Assembly: GCF_965638725.1 (NCBI RefSeq)
Contig: NC_134950.1
Location: forward strand, 81,332,657 to 81,396,656
Direction of reading: 5' to 3'
Source: Aptenodytes patagonicus
Taxonomy: Eukaryota; Chordata; Aves; Sphenisciformes; Spheniscidae
Length of the DNA stretch: 64,000 bases
A program made the translations under genes and the position numbers. Below, one piece after another: positions 1-11,600 of the stretch (the first letter of the stretch is position 1; every line of letters begins with the position of its first letter). The notes beneath the pieces are model-generated. The model had not been told where the DNA came from. It was given only the letters and a program-made list of their open reading frames with translations, and did no database searches.

Positions 1-3000
1 GGCTGTAAAACTTGGTACAGGTTTCTGACAGCATTTTGTGTTCTCAGGGCTCAGCTAATAATGAATCGGAAAATACAGGCTCTCAGAAGACTCTTCCTTC
101 TAAAGTAGGGATAAACTAGACACTTACTTCTAAAGTAGGGCCTTTTCCAGATGTTCTCCTTTGAAAAGGACAGATTCCAAACAGGCTTGTTCCCAGGAGC
201 TGAATGGGGATGCTGAGCTGAGCTGCTCAGATACTCTTCAGACCCTCTGAGGATGAGGCCATGAGAAAGAAATACCATGCATTGCCATTTCTGCGTGTAT
301 CATCATCCTTGTGAGATAACTCTTTCTTTAGCACCTTCAACCAGGCTGCGGCCCTGGCAGAGGCCCATCTGACATCATGACTGCATTAAAAAATGAGTAA
401 ACCAAAAAGTTTAACTGATCCACAAAGAAGAGCCAAGAAAATACAGGTTTTGAGTAGTAAATGTGTTTTGATGTTCCATGTGAGCCACCCAACTGAAAAT
501 CTACTTCACTGAGCCAAGCATTTTGCTCTCCTCTTTAGACATCAAAGCATTAAGTGGTTTCTTCACTGTATTCCCTGACCCTACAGTAAAGACAGTACAC
601 ACAGCAAATGCATTATTGCCATAGGCAAACAAGCAAAAGCTGGGTTTTATGCCCAAATTCTCAGTGTGCAAGCTACAGTGAAAGTTACTACAGAAATCAG
701 ACAACTTCATAAAACAGAGGTCATGGGCTCTGATCAACCTGTAATAACTCTGATCTTTAGACCACAGCTCGCTTTTCTCTGGCCAAGACAACTCCCATCC
801 TCTATCCTGTTGCTGCAAATGTTTGAGAAAAAGTAATGACAATTCATTAGAAATCTAAGCCCTTCTGTATTTCCCTCCTAGTCAGTGCAGGAGAAGCAGA
901 GGCAGTAGCATAGGTGTCATTATAGAAAGTATCTGCAGCGACTATGTGGATCATTCTCCACAATAGACACGTTTTCTTTTTGGCAACGCTCAGAGTTTTA
1001 AATGAAGTAGAACTGAACCCTGCCCTGAGGAGTTCAATTTAATTTTGTTGGCAGTTATAACCTCCAATAACACCTGGAAGGTCAAGAAAAAGGTTTCTGG
1101 CAAAATAAGGTTGCTCCTGCTAAATACTGAGGATAATCCCTAACTGCTGTCATCTGTAAGGATATTTTCACAGATTTTTAAAGACATGAGAACCAACATC
1201 TCCTCAGAAGGACTTACAAGCAGTCACTTGACAATGGTAACGTGTTTCACAGCACACCCTCTATTACCAAGGAGAACAAGGAGAAGTATGAAAAAAAAAA
1301 AAAAAATCACTCTAACGACACAAATATCTAATTATCTAAAAGGTTCACTTGAAGTTGATGGAAGTGTTTTACGTAAAGAACCCCATGCCTCAAATGCTAC
1401 TACAGTTATTAGGAATGGGATATTCCGGAAGACAATTACAGCCCTTTTTTTTTTGTTTTGAACCCAGGAGTCCTTCACCGAGCAACAGCAGCCACAGAGC
1501 TCTGAATCCCAGGTAGGTTAATAACAGCCATCAGCTCCACTCTCAGCGTGACAGCGGGATCCCAACCGAGTTGATAGGGCCTATGTTTTAAACAGAAAAT
1601 CCACTGTAACTAATACATGTGAAAAGATCCCTGCGGCGTTTAAGCAATGTAATTTGGTGATGCACATCCTGCAGATCTTGAGAAGAGTCGTGAAGTTCTA
1701 CGAATATTTCTTTAATGCGTGGAAATGGATATGTGTCGATCATCCAAGCATTACCTAGCTTCCTGAAATCTAGACATAGATAAACAGCCTTGATGTTCTT
1801 CTCAGTCAAACCTATTCAACAGTGACTTCTCCTGTAATATCATTTTAGACTAGGATTTTACACTCTAGCAAAACCTCACCTCTCACTGAAAATGGTAGTG
1901 GGCATAGTTTCTTTCTTGGTTGAAACATTAATAATCCATAGAACAAACCCTGGTGCATAGCCAAACATCTCCTCAGAAATATTTTCTAGAATAGGCACAT
2001 CTGGAGCCTATATCATGGCTGTGTCTGATGGTGCCGAGCCATTATGTCCATCCCTAAATGTATGTTCAGCGCAGTGCTGCTATGCGTTTTATAGCATACA
2101 GCAGGTGTGCAAAACGTGAATCACAAGTCACGTTTTCATTCAAGAAGTTTGATTCCTCAGGTAGCTACTAATCATAGCCTAGGTTCGGTAAGAAGCAAAC
2201 ACCAGCTGAAAGGAAACACGTCAGTCAATACCGAGGCTTCAGAGTCAGTATCTAGCATCAGTCCAACAGCCTGGGCCATCCCCCTGGTGCAGCAGTAAAC
2301 ATTATTGCATATGCAGCACATTTGAGACTACTTCTCTCTGTCTCTGTGCCAGGAATCTGCTGGCACGGCAGCTACCTGCCGGTTAGGGGCAGCTTTATGA
2401 CATGTCGTGGCAAAATGGCCAGTCACCGGGAAGCGCGTCCTCCAAAGGCCCTGCAGTGCACGGGGAAGATCCAGGGTGGCAATGGCTTTTGCCGTGTGTT
2501 TTTGTAGTCCTCAGACCGTGGTGCTTTCTGCTTGTGCCAGGCTAATGTTCTGTAGGCCGTACTTTGTGCTATATACCAGAGTGCCTGCTCTAACAGTTTT
2601 TCTCCTGCCATGGAAACTCGAGACTTCCCTAGTGGTGGTGCATCAGTTGTTTAGGAACCAGATACATGTTCACCCCAAATACTGCCTGATTTTTTCAGAT
2701 AAACTGACATCCATTTAGTTTTCCTTAAGATAATGCATTATGTTTTCCACATTTCTGTAACTTGCTGTTCATAACCAGCTGAATCATTTTTGTGGTGAGG
2801 GTCAGGCGGACAGCTGAGGAAGACCTAGGACAGCACTGAAAAAAACCAAACAACTGGTTGAGAAAATAAATGTGTTTTGAAATGTTCGGCTAAAGAAAAA
2901 CTGAAAAGCATTAGCTTTTGCCATTTGGCTTTTTCAATGCTCCGAACTTTCCAAATCACTGTAAAAACGTAAGGGAATAATTTTTATGAAGTAATTTTAA

Positions 3001-4950
3001 AATGGGAGAAAAGATGCAAATGTCACAGTACAAATGCTGGATAGTTTCAATTTTGCAATATTTATTTTGTATTCTCTTAAGAGAACTTTTGAAAAAAAGA
3101 CAATATTATTTTCTAAGCATTTAAATGTTACAAAACCAAAATGTTTTTCCAAAATAAAACCATGTTCAAAAGAATAGTCTTTTTTCCACTCCTCCCACCC
3201 ACACTAAATATGCCTTTCCTTTTGCCATAACCTTCTGTGATTTGGGGTTACATCTATTACTGTCTTCGGTTTCCACCTGCAAGATTTCCATACTTCCTCT
3301 GTTATCCAGATAATAACTTATTTGGAGCAGAGATTTTTTTCCCGGTATGTTTGTTCAGTGCCTCTTGGCACTGATTCTTGACCTTGATGACAGTCAGAAG
3401 CTAACAACAATCTCCTAACATCCTCCTCTGTGACAAAAATTAAAAACTGCTTAAGCCATGGGTATTTCTCAGGCGAAGAACACCTAACATATGATAGTAT
3501 GTTCACCAAAAACACCAAGAAGGCTGAGAGAGAGAGATTTAATTTGACTTACAATAGAACATTCAATTTTTTTCTTTTCTGTTTAAATAATAATGGCCTG
3601 CCTTCAGCTCATGTTTACCAGTAAGTTATTTGTGTAGCCCATACCGAAACACTGAGTAAGAACAAAATTTTGGGATTAATTCTCTCTAAATGCTGAGAAG
3701 ATGGTATACATGTAATGTTTGTTAAGTAATTTAAATGTCTGAATAGGAATGAAATTGTTCACGGGCAACATATAGCGACTCATTTCAAAAGCTTTCATCT
3801 AATTTAAAAAAGCCTATCGTGAAAGACCCAAATTGGAGAATTATATACATTAATCCTGCCATGGCCTTTTTAACGTCAATGGTGATTTAGAGACTTTTAT
3901 ATAACATTTATATTTATCACAACAGAGTAACAACAATGGTTACATGTTTGGGAAATAAAGAGTGGTAATTACGAATGTACTTGGAAATTGAAGTGCCCCA
4001 TTTCTTGGTTTTTTTCATTTTTTTTTTTTCACCGATCTTTCCTTGTTTAGACAAATTGAATATACTGGCATTTCTCATATCCTCAGTACTATGCTGGCAC
4101 TTTTTAATATGCCAGGATAATTTGTCAAGATGAAAATGAGCTTACTTTTAAAATAAACTGATTTTTTTTTTAAGTTTTAAGTGGGAGTTTTTTCACCTTG
4201 CCTTTCTGAGAGGGAGGACACAGAAGAGCTGAATATGATGGCATAGCCTACATACATTTTATGGCAGCACTTTACTGTAATTCTACAGCTACTGGAGAGC
4301 CACACCAAGCCTCCACATTGTCCTGAATTTTTTTGCTCACACAGGCCAGTATCATGTATCCCACCAGCAGCTCTGGTGCTGAAGAGGGTAATCTTGAAGG
4401 TACTAATGTGGTTAAAGTCGAGGAAAAAGAGTTATAAAATTGTAAATTGGGCATGTGCTGCCTCTGCACTTGTCCAGTCTTGAATTACCATCCACCCTAC
4501 TGCTGACATGATGGCCAGAGGCTTAATGCAAACAATTTAATAGCTGGTTGGACACAAAGGGTCATATGGTAAAGCAGAGCTGAAAGTCGCTACAATGCAT
4601 TGATAGACTAGAGGGGTTAAGATAGATGCTACGACGGAAAACTAACACAATACACACATGCATTTCATCAATATAGGATTTCTGTTACGTACCCTTAATA
4701 CAGCGAACTTCTGTTTTCTTCCTTAATAAGGCTCTTGCCAACTCATCTGGGAACATCCGATAACTTTCTGTGCTCCCGGCAGAGCACAAACTTTCAACGT
4801 ACGCTGCCTCGGCTACTTATGCCAGCAAGAGCTGAACACATAAAGGACTAAGCTAAAAGAGACTTTTGTGCTTTACTGAAGAGTTTATTAGTTCTGTTGG
4901 ACATTTCAGGCTGAGGGAGGAGAGATGGGATGTGAAGAAGAGCACAGGTA
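1..4950. other. Intergenic DNA upstream of MARCHF6, no gene recognised
   Basis: AT-rich sequence with short A and T runs. The open frames here are short, resemble no known family, and lack convincing splice sites. From recalled human gene order, CMBL lies upstream of MARCHF6 in the opposite orientation, so I looked for its first coding exon on the - strand and did not find it. The only piece with possible protein similarity is a reverse-transcriptase-like fragment at 1588-1809, listed separately. A further regulatory element could be present but is not recognisable by eye. Confidence 0.6.
1588..1809 (-). pseudogene. Possible reverse-transcriptase relic, Ty3/gypsy-like (weak)
   Basis: A 73-codon open frame on the - strand contains CLDFRKL followed, after a short gap, by DTYPFPRI. 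This resembles the RT block of Ty3/gypsy-type elements, where a D-[FY]-R-K-L motif is followed about ten residues later by a Y-P-x-P-R-I motif. The similarity stops soon after: the expected F-x-x-L-D-L catalytic block is not seen. The frame upstream is closed by stops and there is no ATG; the nominal start is TTG. If real, it is an old, isolated fragment. It may instead be a chance match. Confidence 0.3.
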
Positions 4951-5360
4951 ACAGCTTCCCCCCGCGGGGGAGGGGGGCCGTTTCCAGGGCCGCGAGAGAA
5001 GCCGTGGCCCACGCATTCCTGACCCCTGAAGCACCGGCCCTCCCAAAGGCTTGGCCGACCTCAAGTATGAATGCGGTGTTTCCCTTTGGTTTGGGGTAGA
5101 ACTTAGAACCGGGTTTAGCTGTATTTTGCCTGACTTCCGCGCTCTTCCCGGTACGGCCACCGCCCAGAGGACGGACGCGTCCCTCTGCAGCCGCCGGCGC
5201 CTCCATGGCCGCCAACCGTCCTGTTCCGCTCGCCCTTTGCCGCCCCGACTCCCCCTCCTGCTCGCTCCCGCCCGCAGAGGCAGGGCCCGGCGCTGCCGGA
5301 GGGGGCAGTCACGCAGCAGCGACCGTCGCGCTGCCAGCCTGAACGCCGGGCGGCCCGCCC

Positions 5361-5410
5361 CGGCACGGCACGGCGCGACCCGGCACGGCACGGCCCGCCC
5401 CGCCCCGCCG
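5361..5410. repeat. Short CGGCA-rich tandem repeat in the promoter
   Basis: CGGCACGGCACGGC occurs at 5361 and again at 5381, so the repeat period is 20 bp. It is followed by CCCGCCCCGCCCCGCC. It may bind GC-box factors or vary in length between individuals. Confidence 0.6.
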
Positions 5411-5593
5411 CCCCGCACGGCCCACCGCCCCCGGGCCTCCCGGCCCCGCCACCCCCGCCAGGCGGCGCCCGCGGCGAGAGCGGCGCTCTAGCCCTGCCGG
5501 CTCGGTGGTGCGGTCTCTACGGTGCCCGCACGGCTTATCCGCGCGGCCCCGCCCCCCGCGGTCACACCACTCGCTCGGCCGGCGCTGCGTCAG

Positions 5594-5611
5594 CCAGACA
5601 AGATGGAGACC
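5594..5611 (+). promoter_or_regulatory. MARCHF6: TISU/YY1-like element around the start codon
   Basis: The start context CAAGATGGAGAC matches the TISU consensus SAASATGGCGGC at 10 of 12 positions and overlaps a YY1-type AAGATGG core. The Kozak context is strong: A at -3 and G at +4. TISU elements are known from genes with very short 5' UTRs. That MARCHF6 uses one is inferred from the match. Confidence 0.45.
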
Positions 5612-5621
5612 GCCGAGGAAG
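5603..5621 (+). CDS. MARCHF6: MARCHF6 exon 1 (coding part)
   Basis: Encodes residues 1-6 (METAEE) and the first base of codon 7. Donor is GTAGCG. The 5' UTR extends upstream in the CpG island. The following intron, 5622-10485 (4.9 kb), starts GC-rich and turns AT-rich after about 6.3 kb. Apart from the G-rich run at 5948-5979 and the TG repeat near 7476, I see no other feature in it. Confidence 0.93.
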
Positions 5622-8600
5622 GTAGCGCCCTCGCCCCGCGCCCGCCGCTAGCCCCCCTCCCCCGGCCGAGCGGGGGCTCTGCCCGCGCTGCCTCGAAGGG
5701 TGGAGGGGCGGGGGGGGGCGCGTCACTGGGCCCGGTAGCCGCTGGGCGGGCCGGGGGCTGTTTACGCCCGGAGGGGCTTCGCGTACCGGGGCTGCAGGTG
5801 CCCGGGCCGCCGCCCCCACCCCCGCGCGCGCTCCTCCTCTGCCGGGCCGCCCGCCTGCGGGGGGAGGGGGGCGGCGGCGGCGCGCGGGCTGGTGCGCACG
5901 CGGGTGCCCCTTACATAACCGCGGCCGTTGGGAGCCGGGCGCTGCGTGGGGGGGGGGGGTGGGGGAGGGGAGGGGAGGGCGGTGCTGTGGTAACACCCCG
6001 GCGCGGGGCACCGGCGCGGGGCTGGCCCTAGCCGCCTCGGGCGGCGGGGACCCGCCGGAGGCTTCCACCGGCTGCGTTCTTTTCCGGCTGGGGCTTTGCT
6101 AGGGGGGAGAAGGGGGCTCGGGGACGAGTTAGAGGTTTTGTGAAGGGGAATCTCCCGGCGCGGAAAGCCGAAGCCGGGATGCTCGCACTGGGGCGGCGTA
6201 AGAGGCCGTGAGAAGGGACTGCCCGCAGTCGTGCAAAATCCTCGCCGGGTCCAGTTTTCTCTTGGCCGCCAGACGCTGTCATACCCGGTCCTGTAACTTA
6301 GCGAGTTTTAAATTTCCCCTTTCAGCTGAATAGTAATAGCAGCTTTAGCTGCTGCTGCTGCTTTTGCAAAGTTAACTTTGTTATGTATGCTGGAAAATCT
6401 GTTTGAAAAATTGAAATAGTAAAACGATGCAGGAACTGACATGTTTCTCTGTCTCTTCTACGAGAGACTAATACATAGTAACTTACCTCATTTTAAAGAA
6501 GTAGTTGTTAAAGAGGTCATAATCATGGTTGGTTTTTTTTAACGTGTAGTTTCTATTTTTATGGGTACTGCTTTACGAGATCAAATGTGGGTATGTTTCG
6601 TCAGCACTTTTGCTCTGCTCAGATAATGTTGAGGAACTATGTAGTTGAAGCTGATAATGCAGAATTTTCATAAACCAGGACTTCACATTGTAGCGTGAAC
6701 CCAAATAAATAAAGGATGTGCTATGTTTCTTGCGGTATTTGAGCTTTGTTTGTCATCTTAAGGAATAACTACACGTATATATTGCAGTAGCAAGACAGTT
6801 CCAAGTAAAGTGTTTTGTGTCTTGGCTTTTATTACTCTGGCATCATTTTGAATGTAGCTTTTTATCTAGTGGCACTTGATTTTCCAGCTTGAGAAGATTA
6901 AAAAGAAAAAAAGCTGGAAAAACATGAAACACCGGATGAAATAAGACAGCACCTTTGTAGAAATATCCCTTGGGTTGTGCTGTAGACATCTTTAGTACTT
7001 TGTGATAAACCAGTACTTTGGTTTATCAAGTATCAGTGTTTTTAAAATCTAACAACTTTCAAAACTGCTTGCTGCAGCTCTGTCCTGCCTCTGTAGACCA
7101 ACAGCTACTTACACTAATGAAATTAACAAAGTGAAACTTTGATTGCTTGGCCTCTGGTCACCCAGAAAACCTGGATTATTGCAAACTGTGAAGTGGATAC
7201 TCAGAAATGACCAGCTGAGTTCCCACCGCTCCAGTAGTTGGTCAATCCATCTCAGAGGATTTAATTCAAACAGCATAGTTGATGATTTGTTACAGGCTGT
7301 TAACAGTGTAGACTTTGATCATACCTGCTTTTACAGGACTTAAGTAGGTGAACAGAGAGACCAGGAAGAGGAAGAAGAGGGGGCTGTTAGTTACATCTTA
7401 AGGCATCGTCTCCTTTAAACCTTGGTGTTAAACTCTGCATTTGGAATTTGGGCTTTCCTGGGGTGTTTTATATATATGTGTGTGTGTGTGTGTGTAAACA
7501 TACACAAACACGTATACCTGTAGCCTCAGACACTATATTGTAGTCTTATCAGTGTTACCCTCAAAAGCTCTGAGTAGTAGGATGAAAGTAACTAGTTTAT
7601 ATACTCACTTTCCATAAATACCACTAGAACGTTACAACTTCTTCTACAGTTTCAAACTTCAGTTCCCACTATTAGAATTTCATGACACTTGCCAGAACGC
7701 TGAAGAGACTTCCCAAGATTAGAAAGCTTTAAACACTAGTAGCAGGAAAGACTGCGTTAGTGCCTTAAGGAAGAGGAAATCCGTGCTGTAATGTTACTGT
7801 GTGCCTGAACTTCTGCTACAAAGTGTCAGACAGACTTTCCTAACTATTGATAGCCTGTTAAGGATATTGTGGCCGTTGTGTTTCGTGCTCACTGAATTGT
7901 ATTGTGGTGATAGAAAACTTAACTGGATAGTGAGAGCTCGGATAAGAGAGGCAGTTTAGGGTAATAACGATCAGACCTAAGTGGCAGCTTCTTCACCTGG
8001 GAATGAATGTGAGAGTTGCTTCTCTATAGCACCTGAAAGCACCAGGTACCAGGTTTTGCTGATGAGGGGTACTTCTGTTTCTTTCTAGTTAAATCAGTTT
8101 GTTGCTAAATAACATAATCTTCACTTTTGGATATTACAGCGATGAACATTCAGTTAGAGAAGTGATAGGCAGAGAATCATTCTCTGGGGGAACAAAAAAC
8201 TGTATTACCCAAGGGCCTTCTTTCCAAAACACATCCATGAAAAACAGGATGCAAAGTGTGTGTGCAAGTAGAAAAATAGCGTCTATTACACAGTGGAATT
8301 CCCTCTGAACGTGACAGTAGGTCATAAGGTACATAGCTTTACATGTTGACCCTCAGCGGGGTTTATTGATTTGAAACGATTGGCTGCTTAACAGTCCAGA
8401 TTGTTACACTCAAATATGTTTATTTGGATTTATAAAACAAGTGGGAATATCTAGAAATTCTCATAGCCTTTGAAAAAATAAAATTTAGGTTTAACTTATT
8501 TTAGTAAGCTAATGGAGGAAATCCTTTTCCAAATAAAGAATTCATTTGCTTTCAGTAAAGCAAATTATGGTTTTTTCGCCAACAGTCTTGAGAAAAAGTG

Positions 8601-11600
8601 AACAGTCTGCTGTGGAAGCCAATGGACCATTAATGAGTGGGTTCAGAAAGCTATGGGGGTCTTTCAGAGAACAGTATGCTTTTAACTTGCTTTCTTTGGT
8701 GCCAGAGAGTATTCTTAAAGCAGCAGTTTCACATCCTGTTTCTTGTGCTGGCTCTAGTTGCTTGTCTTACCCTTTCTGAGGCTGATCCAGCATACAGAGT
8801 TGTCAACTCAGTGTAGTGAAATAGCTCTGTTCGAAGGAATGCTGGAGGAAGGTGGGCACGCCACAGCTAGTGGGTAGGTCCTGCCTGTCAGTTGAAGAGA
8901 CCTGTCCTGTGCAGCCATCTGGAAGTACTCTCTGTGATAAAAGAATCATTTGTTACGTGAAGTAGCGGTTCTGGTTGTTCTTGTCGGCAGAGAAACCAGG
9001 GGCTCTTGATGTTTGCAGCGATACATCGTTGCTTGATATGGCTGTGATGGAAGTACTCTTTATGTCTCTTTGTAGCATCATTGATGTGGTATTGAATACA
9101 TGTTTCTCTTAATTCTAGGTTTTCAGCCTGCATGGACGAATTCAAATCTCTTTCGTAGATGTAAAATTATTTTTTTCTTTGGAGTCACTTGAATTCTTAT
9201 GCTTTATGTGTAGAAACTGTTCTAATACTGTGTGAACTATCGATATGGTCACATTGTGACTTCTTTGTAGAAAAACATACGTATTTTAATGTTTGGTACC
9301 TTTTGGAACTTTTTGTAGAAATATATTAACTTTTGGAGATGTCAACCAAGAAGAAGATAGGAAATTAAGACTTGAAATTGCATATTTTCAGTATTCTTAC
9401 ATCAGTACTTTAAGTTGGTATTTTTCTAACAAAGATCTCTGATGTGTATCTGTTCCACTCTTGCAGATTTGCTGAATGGTGGTTGATAGAGAAATAATTA
9501 ACAAAAGAGAAAATCCTTAACTTACATCTTCTATAAAAATGGACATCTTATGTTCATTTTACTTTAATAGAAGTAAAAGTACAGTGGTATTAAAGGAGGA
9601 GTAAAGGGAAGATACCACACATCTGTCAATAAGCAAATAAAATACTTGATTTTTATTTATATTTGGTTGTGTGTTTAAATGCTCTGGATAACCAAATGGT
9701 ATTAAAACAGACATCTCTTCTTTAGAGGGAGAGGTTTACGCTCCTTTGTCAACAAAACATCTTGCAATCTTTAGTTGTAAGAAAATGTCAAAAATAGAGA
9801 ATAAAGAAGGTGCAGGACCTATTGAAGTATTATTGAAATTATGAAATAAGAAATAGAAAATGTCTTCCCTCTTGTGACTGGACTGTAGACTGCTAAGTGG
9901 ATGGCCTTTTTCAACTCAGGTAGCAAACTCAAAAGTAATACCTATTTCTGTTTACTACGACGGGGTTTTTTCCCCTTTCACCAAGAGCACCAAGGAACAT
10001 CCATGTTAGGTTCAAGAGTAGCAAATGGCGTGTTTAAGTCATTGTTGGACATTAGTAAATCTCTTCTGCTCAGCCTCCCTTTAACTTGTTCAAAACTCAA
10101 ATGGAATTTTTCCATTTCAAAGTCTCCGCTTTCAGGAAGATTATCCTTAACCATCTATATGTTGGTTTAGTGATAACTTTTTTAGGCAAAGAGCACCTGT
10201 GCATGTAGTTTTACTGTGTCTATTTCCTAGAAATATTAAAGATATAAGATTACATGTTTGGGGTTTTTTATAACATGATCAGGCAGATAACATTCTTGTT
10301 GCTTTTTCTGGTGATCTCTCAGTCTTCATGTCTTGCATCAGATGAAATCTGTATTTCATCCTCTTTCAATTTATTCTGGCTTCATTTTGCTATATGGCAA
10401 AGTTTCTAGAATTTAATTGTATAATTTGTCTTGTAAATTTGAGTTTTTAAGCAGTAGTGTTTAAGCTTTATATTCTTGTCAGCAGATATATGCAGAGTCT
10501 GTCGGTCTGAAGGAACTCCTGAGAAACCCCTCTATCATCCGTGTGTGTGTACTGGCAGTATTAAATTTATTCATCAGGAATGGTGAGTTCTGTGTTTGTG
10601 GGTTTCTTAATATTTTTTTTTTTAATAAAACACATTAACATGTTCTAAAAACAATACTTCCTAAGTCTTCAGGTTAACTAGTAAGAAAATCCAATTTTCA
10701 GCAGAAACGTGTTAGCGGTTTTGATGTTTTTTACATGATGGTTCATGACAGTTCACAAAGAATTTAGTAATTATATATGAAAAGAAAGTACTGATAATTG
10801 TTTGTGTTTAGTACTACAGTTCCACTCATATTTCAGCTTTATGAAAACTAAGCAGAAAAATCAGTATGTTGGGGCTTTTTCTTCCCACTTATAGTTGTGA
10901 ATAAAAAGAACATCTAACCTCATAGCAAGAAATAAAAATACGCTAGTACTTTTTGGTCATTTTGGGCTGTATGATCAGGGAAATGCTAAAGTGAAAACTA
11001 ATTCTGGTCTATAGCACACAGTCCTTTTGATGGTATTTTAATAGCCATTCATTCACAAATACAACAGTTCTAAACCTTAGGTGTGTGCACATGTGTCATA
11101 TCTTGAAATATTGATAAGGATTGGTGTTGCTGGTGGGTGTCCATGTCAGGATATATGCTTTGAGTTATTAGTCTTTTCAGTAAAGTACTCAAAGAATGTA
11201 CTTTATCAATAATGTAAGTGATGTAATTGAAGAGTCGCTATTACTCATAGTCAGCTTACCTTTTTCACTTTTTGAAACTTACTTGGTAGCCTAAATGGAC
11301 TTAATAAACATGCTAATTTAAGTCCTGCTTGATAGTACCAATATACTGATTTATGTTTGAAAACAGAGAATTGGTGTGTTTTCCTTAATGGAGGGATAAG
11401 GCGGAGAGATGTAATAGCATGTATTAATGTGATCACTTTTTATTGCAGCTTAGTTCAGTGGCTTAAACACAGCAGAAAAGAATACTGTGAATTATGTAAG
11501 CACAGATTTGCTTTCACACCAAGTAAGTATGTTTTACTGCTCCTATTTTTTCAGAACTACTTTTTTTCCCCTCTTAGTATATATGAAGTGATTACATTTT

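Larger units (their letters stand above)
4950..6100. promoter_or_regulatory. MARCHF6: CpG island and promoter region of MARCHF6
   Basis: Base composition changes abruptly from AT-rich to very GC- and CpG-rich here and falls back after about 6.1-6.3 kb. Exon 1 lies inside. The stretch 5361-5420 holds CGGCACGGCACGGC twice, 20 bp apart, followed by CCCCGCC boxes that fit Sp1-type sites on the other strand. I see no convincing TATA box. This fits a housekeeping-type promoter. The transcription start cannot be placed exactly, but probably lies shortly upstream of 5603. Long open frames on both strands here are composition artefacts of GC-rich DNA. Confidence 0.8.
5622..10485 (+). other. MARCHF6: MARCHF6 intron 1
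   Basis: First intron, 4.9 kb, bordered by GT and CAG. Its first 0.5-0.7 kb belongs to the CpG island and probably holds regulatory sites. The rest is AT-rich and holds a TA/TG microsatellite near 7470. No coding exon, RNA gene or transposon was recognised in it. Confidence 0.7.

Noticed and set aside
501..842. 113-codon - strand open frame, considered as part of CMBL or another neighbour
   Set aside because: It has no dienelactone-hydrolase motif, no recognisable family pattern and no supporting splice borders.
4853..6282. Several long overlapping open frames on both strands in the GC-rich block
   Set aside because: They are Arg/Pro/Ala/Gly-rich, overlap in many frames and coincide with the CpG island, as expected where stop codons are rare. 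None resembles a known protein.
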